64,000 nucleotides of DNA, from positions 5,384,001 to 5,448,000 of the forward strand of contig NZ_CP061080.1 of the NCBI RefSeq assembly GCF_014495845.1, in the 5' to 3' direction. Source of the DNA: Aquibium microcysteis. GTDB lineage: Bacteria > Pseudomonadota > Alphaproteobacteria > Rhizobiales > Rhizobiaceae. Of this stretch, positions 8,146-16,610 are shown piece after piece. The notes under the pieces were generated by a model. The model did not search any database. It was not told the origin of the DNA and worked only from the letters and a program-made list of their open reading frames with translations. Position 1 is the stretch's first letter; every line of letters begins with the position of its first letter. The position numbers were made by a program, and so were the translations under genes.

Positions 8146-9645
8146 ATGAAGACAGTGGACACGATTGCCCGGGTTCGGCGTGCCTTTCATGTGCAGGGGT
8201 GGTCGCTCAAGCGGATCTGCCGCGAGCTGCACGTGTCGCGCAACACGGTCCGCAAGATCCTCAGGTCCGACGAGACCTCGTTCTCCTACGAGCGCGAGCT
8301 GCAACCGAAGCCGAAGATCGGACCGTGGAAGGATCAGCTCGACGGGCTCCTGAACGGCAATCTCGGCAAGGCGGCGCGCGAGCAACTGACGCTGATCCGG
8401 ATCTATGAGGAACTGCGCGCGCTTGGTTATGAGGGCGGCTACGACGCGGTGCGCCGGTATGCGAAGAGCTGGGCGAAGACGAGAGGATCGGCGACGGCCG
8501 AGGCCTACGTGCCGCTGCTCTTCGCGCCGGGCGAAGCCTACCAGTTCGACTGGAGCCACGAGATCGTCCTGCTCGCCGGCGTGACGGTGACCGTGAAGGT
8601 CGCCCACGTCCGGCTCTGCCACAGCCGCATGATGTTCGTGCGGGCCTATCCGCGCGAGACGCAGGAGATGGTGTTCGACGCCCACGACCGGGCCTTCGCC
8701 TTCTTCGGCGGCGCCTGCACGCGCGGCATCTACGACAACATGAAGACGGCGGTGGAGACGGTCTTCGTCGGCAAGGAGCGGCAGTACAACCGTCGCTTCC
8801 TGCAGATGTGCAGCCACTATCTGGTCCAGCCGGTTGCCTGCACGCCGGCCTCGGGCTGGGAGAAGGGGCAGGTCGAGAACCAAGTTGGCCTGGTGAGGGA
8901 GCGCTTCTTCACGCCTCGGCTGCGCTTCAGGAGCTACGAGGAGCTGAACGCCTGGTTGCTCGACAAGTGCGTGGCCTACGCCAAGGCCCATCGCCATGTC
9001 GACCAGCCGGAGCGCACCATCTGGGACGTGTTCGAGGAGGAGCGCGGCAAGCTGGTCGAGTATCGCGGCCGTTTCGACGGCTTCCACACGGTTCCCGCCT
9101 CGGTCACGAAGACCTGCACCGTGCGGTTCGACAACAACAAATACTCGGTGCTCTCGACCGCAGTCGGCCGCCCAGTCGAGATCCAGGCCTATGCCGATCG
9201 CATCGTCGTGCGCCAGGACGGCACGATCGTGGGCGAGCATGCCCGTTCGTTCGGTCGCAACCAGACGGTCTACGATCCGTGGCACTACGTCCCTGTGCTG
9301 GCGCGCAAGCCCGGCGCGCTGCGCAACGGTGCGCCGTTCCAGGGCTGGGAACTGCCATCGGCGATGGAGCGGGTCAGGCGCCGGCTGAAGGCTGCCGACG
9401 ACGGCGACCGGCAGATGGTGTCGATCCTGACGGCGGTGCTGTCGGATGGGCTCGATGCCGTCGAGATCGCCTGCCAGCAGGCGCTTGCCGAGAACGTCTG
9501 CTCGTCCGCCGTCATTCTCAACATCCTGGCCCGCCGGCGCGATCCGGCGCCGGCCGTGACCATCCTCACACCCGACGCGCTGCGCTTGGCGATCGAGCCG
9601 CAGGCCGACTGCGCCCGTTACGACAGCCTCAGGAGGGCAAGCTGA
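8146..9645 (+). CDS. istA: IS21 transposase IstA
   Basis: This 499-residue transposase has an N-terminal helix-turn-helix ([17 protein letters not shown], about residues 25-41) and an RNase-H-fold DDE integrase core. The core runs from about residue 125 ([10 protein letters not shown]) through IYDNMKTAV, with the Glu region near [10 protein letters not shown]-terminal beta-barrel-like part follows. It catalyses strand transfer of the IS with IstB as partner. Length and layout match full-length IstA, so it looks functional. The stop TGA overlaps the istB ATG by one base. Confidence 0.95.
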   Translation: MKTVDTIARVRRAFHVQGWSLKRICRELHVSRNTVRKILRSDETSFSYERELQPKPKIGPWKDQLDGLLNGNLGKAAREQLTLIRIYEELRALGYEGGYDAVRRYAKSWAKTRGSATAEAYVPLLFAPGEAYQFDWSHEIVLLAGVTVTVKVAHVRLCHSRMMFVRAYPRETQEMVFDAHDRAFAFFGGACTRGIYDNMKTAVETVFVGKERQYNRRFLQMCSHYLVQPVACTPASGWEKGQVENQVGLVRERFFTPRLRFRSYEELNAWLLDKCVAYAKAHRHVDQPERTIWDVFEEERGKLVEYRGRFDGFHTVPASVTKTCTVRFDNNKYSVLSTAVGRPVEIQAYADRIVVRQDGTIVGEHARSFGRNQTVYDPWHYVPVLARKPGALRNGAPFQGWELPSAMERVRRRLKAADDGDRQMVSILTAVLSDGLDAVEIACQQALAENVCSSAVILNILARRRDPAPAVTILTPDALRLAIEPQADCARYDSLRRAS

Positions 9646-10379
9646 TGGAACGCACCCAGGTTCTGGACCTGATGGGAACGCTGAAGCTCTACGGCATGCG
9701 CAGCGCCTACGATGAGATCATGACGACCGCCATCAAGCGTCAGCACGAGCCGCCGAGGGTCGTCGGCGATCTGCTGTCGGTCGAGATCGCCGAGAAGCAG
9801 GCGCGCTCCATCAAGTACCAGCTCACCGTCGCCAAGCTGCCGCTGGCCAAGGACATCGACGACTTCGACTTCGCCGGCACGCCCGTCAACGAGACGCTCG
9901 TGCGCGACCTCGCCACCGGCGCCTTCGTCGCCGACCAGCGCAACGCCGTGCTCATCGGCGGCACCGGCACGGGCAAGTCGCATCTGGCCATCGCGATCGC
10001 CCGCGCCCTCATACGCAGTGGCGCCCGCGGCCGCTTCTTCAACGTCGTCGATCTGGTCAACCGGCTGGAGACCGAGCACCGCTCCGGCAAGCAGGGACGC
10101 ATCGCCGACTACCTCACCCGGCTCGACTTCGTTGTGCTCGACGAACTCGGCTATCTCCCCTTCGCCCAGGCGGGCGGCCAGCTCCTCTTCCACCTGATCA
10201 GCCGGCTCTACGAGCGGACCTCCATCATCGTGACCACCAACCTCGCCTTCGGGGAATGGCCTGCCGTCTTTGGCGACGCCAAGATGACCACCGCTCTGCT
10301 CGACCGCCTCACCCACCACTGCGAGATCATCGAGACCGGCAACGAATCCTGGCGCTTCAAGAACCGCACTCAAAGCTAA
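9645..10379 (+). CDS. istB: IS21 helper ATPase IstB
   Basis: This 244-residue AAA+ helper protein has Walker A at residues 105-112 (GGTGTGKS) and Walker B around D166-E167 in VVLDELGY. It assembles on DNA and stimulates IstA-mediated transposition and target choice. The ATG at 9645 is one base inside the istA stop (TGATG), with AGGAGGG about 12 bases upstream. Full length for the family and no visible damage. Confidence 0.95.
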   Translation: MERTQVLDLMGTLKLYGMRSAYDEIMTTAIKRQHEPPRVVGDLLSVEIAEKQARSIKYQLTVAKLPLAKDIDDFDFAGTPVNETLVRDLATGAFVADQRNAVLIGGTGTGKSHLAIAIARALIRSGARGRFFNVVDLVNRLETEHRSGKQGRIADYLTRLDFVVLDELGYLPFAQAGGQLLFHLISRLYERTSIIVTTNLAFGEWPAVFGDAKMTTALLDRLTHHCEIIETGNESWRFKNRTQS

Positions 10380-10519
10380 AGCCGGAAAGCCTCTCCGACA
10401 CGCCCGACCGGGCTGCGCAACCCAGACCAGCTCCACCCGGTCGGGCGCTCACCGTCGCGCACTACGAGGGGGTCAATATTGGACGCCGATCCGGGGTCAA
10501 CTTTGCGCGCCGATTGACA

Positions 10520-10719
10520 TCGAGGCGCAATTCGGATTTGTGTCATTACTCTACTTCGATGAAGTCGCACTTCGACAACGCCTCCTCCTGGACGACGAAC
10601 TCCGCAGCCGCGTGTCTCGACGGCTTCAGAGGGGCTATGAAGAAGCAGTGGCAATCATACGAAGAACGCAGCGCGATTTGGAGTCATTGGCGAGGTCTCT
10701 GGCAATCGTTGTCTGCTGA
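10520..10719 (+). pseudogene. 3' remnant of a gene next to IS21, resembling the C-terminal tail of M41 (FtsH-type) proteases
   Basis: Directly after the IS right end an open frame without a start (codons from 10522, stop TGA 10717-10719) gives about 65 residues, with ALRQRLLLDDELRSRV, then RRLQRGYEEAVAII and DLESLARSL. This is the helical pattern seen at the end of FtsH-like M41 peptidases (acidic helix, YxxA, then a Leu/Ala-rich LExLA). No ATPase or HExxH part is present. The frame joins that of the ORF ending at the left IS end. So either the two halves were one gene, or an IS-linked deletion joined unrelated genes. The family resemblance is by eye only. Confidence 0.45.
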
Positions 10720-10809
10720 GGCCGTCTCCGGACGGTCCGGTTCTGGCGATCGACCAGCGGTAAGCTGCCGTGCCGCACCCGACCCTCAATTGAGCCATTT
10801 GGACGATCG

Positions 10810-13731
10810 CTACGATGACTTAGAAGCAGACACGCCGAGTGAGGCAAACTGTGACGTTGCGCCTGTGTTCCACGCGACGTCCAAAGGCAGGTCCATGTCG
10901 ACTACGGCCACTCGGTCGGGCTCGCGCGGATCAAAATAGGCCTCGATCGCGAAATGCTCTAGGCCCAACAGGGCAGGGCCACTCCGAGCGACGCCGTGAA
11001 GCCAATGATCTTTCGCGGCAATAAGGGCCTGCAACCCCCTTCTCACGCGGAGGTCACCTGCAGACTCGTCAATCTGGAAGGGGCCTTCGATAGCGGCTCT
11101 CGCTGTCACGATCGAATGCTTACCGCGCTCCGCCTCGAAGACGTACATCGCCTGCCCCCAACCAGCCTCGACGACGATCTCTTCGGATGTGAACACGGCG
11201 CGGAAGCATAACTGATCGGCGTGCTGCTGCGGAAACACATGCAGCGCAGCCGCACGATCGAAGCCGTCTAGGTATCCGATCAACTCCTCCTTGTTCCAGC
11301 TGTGCTCGAACACCTCGCTCCGTGCATGGCAGGATATTCCACTCGGGAAGGCCGATATCCGGATGGTGGCTGAGCCCCCAAGGAGTTCGGAAGCATAGGC
11401 TGCGACGTCGGCGGGATCCCAACCGGGTGCGACGAAGCGCCCGTGCAACTCCCCGAACATGGCGGCGACCAGCCACTTCTTCAGAACCTTCCAGTTCCGC
11501 GTCGCGTCGTCGCTCGCGAGTGGCGCGGCACCCGACAGCCATTCCAGTGCGAGCTTGGCAGCAAGGCCAGTGTCGCCGGCGCGCGCGGCTGCTGCGGCGC
11601 GTCGCGAAAATCGCCCGGTACGCTCCACGCAGCAATCCGCAGCCAGAGCCGGTGCGCCCTCTGCGCGGAATCGCTCGCGGGCGCATGACAATACTGCGGA
11701 GGGCCAATCCCCCTCTGAAACGGAGACGAACAGATTTTGGCTCCCGGCGGCTAGTTCGTGCGCAGAACGGCTGTTGGCGGGTTCGCCGCATAGGAACATG
11801 GGGCCAACGGCACCGCTGCGACGAAGCTTCTCGATCGTGTGGAGCACGAGGGGCTCAACAGCGATCGGGTCGAGTTCCGAGAACGGATCGGCAGCCGCTA
11901 AGCCGTTCGCGGCATAAAACGCCTCGAGCTTCGCCCATGCATTGCGTTCGAGGCCATGCAACAGGGCGGTCAGGTCATTGAGGCCAAAACAAAACACCTC
12001 TGCGAGGGTCCGGAGTTGCTCGGCCTGGGCGCAGAGCCTTGGCGTTTCGATCATTACGCCGAAGCGTAGTAAGCGCCTCGCCTGCGGATGGGCCTCGAGC
12101 GCCGCGTCGAACAGTCGTCGCGTTGCTCGCACTTCGGCAAGGTCAAAGGCGGAGGGGAGTGTTAGGGCAAGGTCAACCCGCCTTCTTGCCATGCGCTGCC
12201 TTTCCGCCACGCACACAGCCATTTCAATTTGCCAGGCGTAGAAGCCGCTCTCCAGAGCCCATCGCGGTCCGCGCACGCCTCGCAGGGACGTCGCGCCGCT
12301 GACGCTAGTACCAGCGAGCACCTCACCGAGATCAGCGTCCATAAGCCGGTAGTTCAAGAAGGTGCCGTCCGACGCGCTCAGCAACTGCTCCAGTGACGTT
12401 TCCAGTCGCGTTGCTACATTCCCTGGAAGTTCGGGACGACGCCCTTCAGCGATAGCAGCTAGGTAGGCAATGAACGAAGGTGCTTCCGACGATGCAAGGA
12501 TCTGCATCTCGGATCGGCAGAGTCCGATCGGGGCGCGTACTGGACAAGGCTTTGTCGCGGTGATTGAGACCGGGCTGCCGCCGCTTGCGAGGCTGGAGGC
12601 CACAATGCTCGCAGGTGACGCCATTGGATGGACCTCGCCAAGGACCAGGACGCGCTGCGCCTCGGCGAGCGTAACCACCGTTCCGTCTACCGGCCAAGTT
12701 GGCGCTGCGGACGTCATTCGCGAAAGGACTGGGAGGCCCGACGTACGCGCCAGCACCGTTATGTGGGACGCCGGACCGTCTTGCCGCAGACCGAGCCCAG
12801 CCAGCGCGCCGAGGAGCCCGCCTTGAGACGGCAGCAGTTTGTCTAGCACAAGGATCGGCGGCCTTCCGGCTTCTGCGAACTGGACGGCGGTCTCAAGGGT
12901 TGTCGCTAAAGGTCCGCTCGCCCAACGGTCGCCCTGAGCTTGACCGTTGGACAGTGGCTCGCCAGCGACAACGAGCGCACCGGCTGTGTGCGGCGCACAA
13001 TTCGCGACCAATTCGACAGCACCCGATGGATACGGGTGGCTGGCTAGCGCCCGCGCATTGGTGCGTGCGCTTTCGGTCGATAGGCTTGCCTTGACGAGCC
13101 AGGCCCCACCGTCGCGGAGGGCCAGTTGCGCCTCGAAGGCAAATGGCCAGAGCGCGGCTAGGCTAGCGCCCAGCCGCTCCGCCGGCTCAGGCACGACAAC
13201 GCCGAACTGCAGCGCGCCACCGACGTTGGCCATACGCCCCCAAGCCACGGCGCGCCCGGGCCGGTGGAAGATTGTTAGGACCTCGAACCCAAGGGCTAGC
13301 CAAGCGGCCGGCCGTAGTGTCATTGAAACACCCTCGAGAGCCGCATCAACTGGGAGGATTACCCTCACGACATCATCCGCAAGCCGACGCCCGGCCTGAT
13401 GACCCGTGGTCAGTCGGAGCAGCGTCTCGCCATTGTCGCTACCGTGGCTGTGACTAGATAATGCGAGACTGGGCGACAATCCAAAGCAGCGATCGGCAGT
13501 CTCGAACTCTCGCCAGGGGTCCTCGCGAGCAACCCGCGATGCGAGCCGATCAGCGACCTCCACAGCAGAACCCAAGAGGTCATGGCGCTCGATCTTCAGG
13601 AGCCCTTTGACCGGCAGACCCGCCGCCGCCGCATGGGCCAACGCAGTCTGCGCGCGACCCCGCTTGGATCGCGCGGCGGCCATTCGCTCTGAAGCGGGCG
13701 CGACCACGAGTGCCTCTTCAAGCGTTGTCAT
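10810..13731 (-). CDS. PEP-utilising phosphotransferase (PPDK/enzyme I-like), proposed amide (glutamine) kinase
   Basis: A 973-residue protein if started at the ATG overlapping the previous gene's TGA by 4 bp; an earlier in-frame start would run deep into that gene. The N-terminal ~250 residues are diverged. A swivelling phosphohistidine domain (about 250-370) has H323 in GPASHITVLAR. A PEP-binding TIM barrel (about 400-675) keeps IGLCRSEM, LRGVRGPRW, GVMIETP, FGLNDL and the catalytic Cys in FLCGE. About 300 residues beyond residue 675 match nothing I know. No ATP-grasp domain is evident, so PEP rather than ATP may be the phosphate donor. Its two partner genes parallel those of Campylobacter L-glutamine kinase, which suggests phosphorylation of an amide nitrogen. 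The family is clear; the substrate is inferred. Confidence 0.75.
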   Translation of the reverse strand: MTTLEEALVVAPASERMAAARSKRGRAQTALAHAAAAGLPVKGLLKIERHDLLGSAVEVADRLASRVAREDPWREFETADRCFGLSPSLALSSHSHGSDNGETLLRLTTGHQAGRRLADDVVRVILPVDAALEGVSMTLRPAAWLALGFEVLTIFHRPGRAVAWGRMANVGGALQFGVVVPEPAERLGASLAALWPFAFEAQLALRDGGAWLVKASLSTESARTNARALASHPYPSGAVELVANCAPHTAGALVVAGEPLSNGQAQGDRWASGPLATTLETAVQFAEAGRPPILVLDKLLPSQGGLLGALAGLGLRQDGPASHITVLARTSGLPVLSRMTSAAPTWPVDGTVVTLAEAQRVLVLGEVHPMASPASIVASSLASGGSPVSITATKPCPVRAPIGLCRSEMQILASSEAPSFIAYLAAIAEGRRPELPGNVATRLETSLEQLLSASDGTFLNYRLMDADLGEVLAGTSVSGATSLRGVRGPRWALESGFYAWQIEMAVCVAERQRMARRRVDLALTLPSAFDLAEVRATRRLFDAALEAHPQARRLLRFGVMIETPRLCAQAEQLRTLAEVFCFGLNDLTALLHGLERNAWAKLEAFYAANGLAAADPFSELDPIAVEPLVLHTIEKLRRSGAVGPMFLCGEPANSRSAHELAAGSQNLFVSVSEGDWPSAVLSCARERFRAEGAPALAADCCVERTGRFSRRAAAAARAGDTGLAAKLALEWLSGAAPLASDDATRNWKVLKKWLVAAMFGELHGRFVAPGWDPADVAAYASELLGGSATIRISAFPSGISCHARSEVFEHSWNKEELIGYLDGFDRAAALHVFPQQHADQLCFRAVFTSEEIVVEAGWGQAMYVFEAERGKHSIVTARAAIEGPFQIDESAGDLRVRRGLQALIAAKDHWLHGVARSGPALLGLEHFAIEAYFDPREPDRVAVVDMDLPLDVAWNTGATSQFASLGVSASKSS

Positions 13732-14912
13732 GACAACACCCGCTCGACGACGCGGCGCTCCTCCGGAAAGCGCATGCCGGCGAGGGCGACGGAACCTGAG
13801 ACCCAGGCTGCGACGGAGTGCTCGCCGTCCGGTGTCGGCGTCGCATCCTCCAGCGCTGCCATCGGATAGAAAAAGCAGCGCTCGCGCCAACGTCGACCGC
13901 CGTACTCGTAGCTCCACTCCTCACATTGAGCGGAGCCGTCTATCGCGACCGGAACGCCGGTTTCCTCTTGGACCTCGCGCCGGGCCGCGACCTCGACGGC
14001 TTCCCCGCTCTCAAGCATACCCTTTGGAACTCGCCACCCCCCGGCCTCGCCAGACCCCACAAGCAGAACCTCGCGGCTGGCACCTAGGCCACGTACGGCC
14101 ACTCCGCCGGCCGACAGAACGCTTGGGTGCGACGGCAACGTCGCAGGGTCGAAGATGAGCGGCTTTGGCTCACTCGGGAGTCGCCGCGCGAGCGCTAGGT
14201 CACGAGGCGTGTCGAACTCGAGCCAGCCGCCCTCAATTGTGACAGCCGTCAGCGGAATGCCGTGATCGATCGCCGCCTGCAGGAAGTCGGTGATGTACGC
14301 CGCTGAGAAGCTCTTGGCGTTGCGCCAGGACTGACCGGCCGTGGTGACTTCGAGTTCGTCGTAGAGGGTCATCAGTTCGCGAAACCCCTTCTGCGAGAAC
14401 CGCATGAGGCCCACGTATTGGGCTTCGGGCCATCGCCCCTCGACCAAGGGCTGTCCGATCTCTGTAAGGCGACCATCAACAATCTGGCAGCTCTCGGCGA
14501 TCGAGATCGGGTCGTCCTCCCGCAGGGCGAACAAGGATGCCCAGTTTCGATCGACGACAACGGCAGCGTCGGATGAATCCTTGAGCAATTGGCGAACCAC
14601 ACGCGGCTCCAGTAGAAGGTCGCAGTATGCGATGATGACATCGTCGCGCACGGCGTGCCGGACCTGCTGCATTGTGTGCAGCATATTCGGAGAATCGAGG
14701 ACATCGGCGTAGGCAACGGACGGACTGAGCACGGTCCCGCCGAGTGCGCCCCGCACCAAGAGGATATTGGTAACGTCATGCGCATGGAGGACGTTGACGA
14801 GATGCTGCGCGAGTGGTTGCCCCTCAACCTCGAGCATCCACTTCGGTCCCGCACCCCGCTCGGCGTCGAGCCTTGATCCGCGCCCCGCGCCCAGAAGAAT
14901 GGCCTGTGTCAT
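13728..14912 (-). CDS. Cytidylyltransferase (phosphocholine/phosphoglutamine type) fused to a Nudix hydrolase
   Basis: A 394-residue two-domain protein. Residues 1-245 form a sugar-nucleotide-type nucleotidyltransferase with the signature LLGAGRGSRL, PKWML (conserved Lys), the metal-binding Asp near CDLLLE, and the late GGWLEFDTPRDL, as in LicC-like CTP:phosphocholine enzymes. Residues ~265-394 are a Nudix domain whose box (298-320) keeps the G-x5-E-x7-REVxEE-xGV pattern. The chosen ATG overlaps the preceding stop by 4 bp (ATGA), and its own stop overlaps the next start in the same way. By analogy with Campylobacter Cj1416 it may transfer CMP to a phosphorylated amide. The Nudix half could remove unwanted nucleotides or release the product. 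Confidence 0.75.
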   Translation of the reverse strand: MTQAILLGAGRGSRLDAERGAGPKWMLEVEGQPLAQHLVNVLHAHDVTNILLVRGALGGTVLSPSVAYADVLDSPNMLHTMQQVRHAVRDDVIIAYCDLLLEPRVVRQLLKDSSDAAVVVDRNWASLFALREDDPISIAESCQIVDGRLTEIGQPLVEGRWPEAQYVGLMRFSQKGFRELMTLYDELEVTTAGQSWRNAKSFSAAYITDFLQAAIDHGIPLTAVTIEGGWLEFDTPRDLALARRLPSEPKPLIFDPATLPSHPSVLSAGGVAVRGLGASREVLLVGSGEAGGWRVPKGMLESGEAVEVAARREVQEETGVPVAIDGSAQCEEWSYEYGGRRWRERCFFYPMAALEDATPTPDGEHSVAAWVSGSVALAGMRFPEERRVVERVLS

Positions 14913-15397
14913 TGCGCTCGCCTCTTGGCTGTTGCAACCAACCACCTGAAGAGCGCTAGGTCCGGCGCCCGATCAGGCCCCGCCCATTCAGCGTGCCAAA
15001 TTGCCCCTAAACATGGCCATTCGCGCGCCTCGAAGGCCTCGATCGTCCCGTCCGCCGCCCAGGCGGTCACATCGAGCGAACGTCCCAACGTACCGATGAA
15101 AACCGCGTGGCGAGACAGCACCTCAATCTGCTCGGCGTGCGCGAACGCGGTCCAGACCCGGCTGCCGGGGCGTAGCTGAACCGTGTGGAAGGTTTCCGTG
15201 CCGCCTCCGTGGTCGTTGTCGCTTGAGATTTGTCTTGTTAATCGACCACCCGAGAGACCGCAGACCAACTGGGCGCCCCGGCACAGCGCCAGCAGGGGTA
15301 TCCGGGCTCGCTCACAGGCAGATACGACAGCGGTTTCGAAGGCGTCGCGCCGTGCATCAAGTGGCTCGGCGTGGCCTGCTGCCGGTTTTTCGGACAC
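14909..15397 (-). pseudogene. Class I glutamine-amidotransferase-like hydrolase (peptidase C26), 5' end cut off by IS3 element
   Basis: The remaining ~153 native residues keep the nucleophile C39 in LALCRGAQ, the GG of the C26 family, and the catalytic His-Glu pair H135/E137 in IWHAEW. Full-length relatives are about 200-250 residues, so roughly 50-90 N-terminal residues are missing. The first eight or so codons, including the GTG at 15397, come from the end of the adjoining IS3-family element. By gene context it would be the gamma-glutamyl hydrolase step (compare Campylobacter Cj1417) that frees a cytidine diphosphoramidate. It is first in the operon, with ATGA overlap to the cytidylyltransferase. 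Activity of the shortened product is doubtful. Confidence 0.7.
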
Positions 15398-15401
15398 GAG
15401 G

Positions 15402-16262
15402 TTAAGCTAACATAGCTTGTTCCTCGAACTCGACGGGGCTCAGGTATCCCAGTGTCGAGTGCCGTCGCCGAGGGTTGTAGAAGCGCTCGATGTAGTCGAA
15501 CACGTCGGCCCTGGCGTCATCTCTCGTCCTGTAGACCTTGCGTGCCGTGCGCTCGGTTTTCAGCGACGAGAAGAAGCTTTCCATCGCAGCATTGTCCCAG
15601 ACGTTACCCGACCGGCTCATCGAACACGTGATGCCGTGGTCGGCCATCAGGCGCTGGAACTGCTCGCTGGTGTATTGCGATCCCTGGTCGGAGTGGTGCA
15701 GCAGGCTGTCCGGCTTGCCTCGGCGCCAGATCGCCATGATGAGGGCGTCTGTGACGAGCTGCGCCGTCATCTCCGCCTTCATCGCCCAGCCGACGACGCG
15801 CCGAGAGAAGAGGTCGACGACGGCGGCAACGTAGAGCCATCCTTCGGCGGTCCAGATGTAGGTGAAGTCGGCTACCCACTTCTGGTTCGGCGCCGACGCT
15901 TCGAAGGCGCGGTCGAGGAGGTTGCCGGACACTGTTGCTCGCTCGCCGGTGTCCTTTGGCAACCCACGGCGCCGCGGCCGGGCACGCAACCCGTTCTCCC
16001 GCATGAGCCGCTCGACACGATGAAGGCCACAGGAAAGACCCTCGGCCAGAACGTCGCGCCAGACCCGCCGGGCGCCATAGGTGCGGTCGCTGTTCTTGAA
16101 GCTGCGGTCGATCCGGGAGATGAGAACCTCATCGTCCCGAGCGCGAGCGCTGGGGCTGCGTTTGAGCCAGGCATGGAAGCCCGAGCGGGAGACATCCAGC
16201 GCCTCGCACAGCCATGCCACCGGCCAGACGTTCCGGTGCTTCGCGATGAAAGCGAACCTCAT
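15402..16262 (-). CDS. IS3-family transposase OrfB (DDE integrase)
   Basis: A 286-residue catalytic half of the IS3 transposase. It has an HTH_21-type N-terminal part, then the rve core with the three acidic residues visible in WVADFTYIW (Asp), HHSDQGSQY (Asp) and AMESFFSSLK (Glu). The C-terminal RRRHSTLGYLSPVEFE is typical of the family. It is made mainly as an OrfAB fusion by -1 frameshifting; the frame is open from the slippery site down to this ATG. Complete in length. Confidence 0.93.
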   Translation of the reverse strand: MRFAFIAKHRNVWPVAWLCEALDVSRSGFHAWLKRSPSARARDDEVLISRIDRSFKNSDRTYGARRVWRDVLAEGLSCGLHRVERLMRENGLRARPRRRGLPKDTGERATVSGNLLDRAFEASAPNQKWVADFTYIWTAEGWLYVAAVVDLFSRRVVGWAMKAEMTAQLVTDALIMAIWRRGKPDSLLHHSDQGSQYTSEQFQRLMADHGITCSMSRSGNVWDNAAMESFFSSLKTERTARKVYRTRDDARADVFDYIERFYNPRRRHSTLGYLSPVEFEEQAMLA

Positions 16263-16549
16263 GTCACTTCCCTCGCGAAGTAGGCTGCGGCCTTTTTTAG
16301 GATGTCGCGCTCCGCCTTCAGCTTCGCCACTTCCTTGCGCAGCCGGTCAATCTCCTGCTGCTCCGGCTTCATCTGCCCATGGCCGGGAAAGGCATGCTGC
16401 GGATCGGTCGACAGCTCGCGCACCCATTTGCGCAACACATTCTCATGGAGATCCAGATCGCGGGCAGCCTGGGCAACAGCAACGCCCCGATCCCTCACCA
16501 GCCTAACCGCCTCGAGCTTGAACTCGCGGCTGAACTTCCTTCGTTGCAT
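16259..16549 (-). CDS. IS3-family transposase OrfA (helix-turn-helix)
   Basis: A 96-residue DNA-binding half (HTH_Tnp_1): REFKLEAVRLVRDRGVAVAQAA begins the HTH, and a Leu-rich coiled stretch (IDRLRKEVAKLKAERDIL) follows. I chose the ATG at 16549, preceded by GGAG at suitable spacing, over the GTG two codons upstream. It overlaps orfB by ATGA. Near its end it contains the heptamer A-AAA-AAG used for frameshifting. Confidence 0.92.
   Translation of the reverse strand: MQRRKFSREFKLEAVRLVRDRGVAVAQAARDLDLHENVLRKWVRELSTDPQHAFPGHGQMKPEQQEIDRLRKEVAKLKAERDILKKAAAYFAREVT
16292..16298 (-). other. Programmed -1 frameshift heptamer A AAA AAG
   Basis: On the minus strand the orfA codons read CTA AAA AAG, giving the classic slippery A-AAA-AAG. 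A -1 slip moves exactly into the orfB frame, which stays open from here to the orfB ATG at 16262 and beyond, so an OrfAB fusion is expected. Confidence 0.75.
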
Positions 16550-16610
16550 TCCCACTCTCCAGTTCCGTTAAACACCTTATCTCGGTGTCCACGAAACCGG
16601 CAGCAGGCCA

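Larger units (their letters stand above)
8029..10519 (+). mobile_element. IS21-family insertion sequence, apparently complete
   Basis: The element of about 2.49 kb is bounded by imperfect inverted repeats: TGTGAATCGGCATGCAA at the left, and TGTCAATCGGCGCGCAA as the reverse complement at the right. Each end carries a second internal copy of the same transposase-site type ending in TTTTGACCCCC (left) or its complement (right), as is usual for IS21. Inside are istA and istB in the standard order with overlapping stop and start. The flanks (GTCGCAGA left, TCGAGGCG right) show no 4-8 bp target duplication, so one flank has probably been rearranged since insertion. Confidence 0.9.
15372..16610 (-). 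mobile_element. IS3-family insertion sequence
   Basis: The element of about 1.24 kb is bounded by inverted repeats. The left end reads TGGCCTGCTGCCGGTTT, and the reverse complement of the right end reads identically before the two diverge slightly (TTCGGACACGAGG versus CGTGGACACCGAG). It holds overlapping orfA and orfB with a slippery heptamer. Flanking bases show no shared 3-5 bp duplication. Both flanking genes are incomplete (hydrolase without its start, E1 gene without its end), so a deletion or recombination between copies probably accompanied it. Confidence 0.9.

Noticed and set aside
8021..10527. Target-site duplication for the IS21 element
   Set aside because: GTCGCAGA and TCGAGGCG do not match over 4-8 bp; no alternative boundary restores a duplication.
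10810..13917. Earlier start of the PEP-utilising protein at 13917
   Set aside because: It would overlap the Nudix domain gene by nearly 190 bp and add Arg-rich residues; the ATG at 13731 fits the ATGA overlap pattern of the operon.
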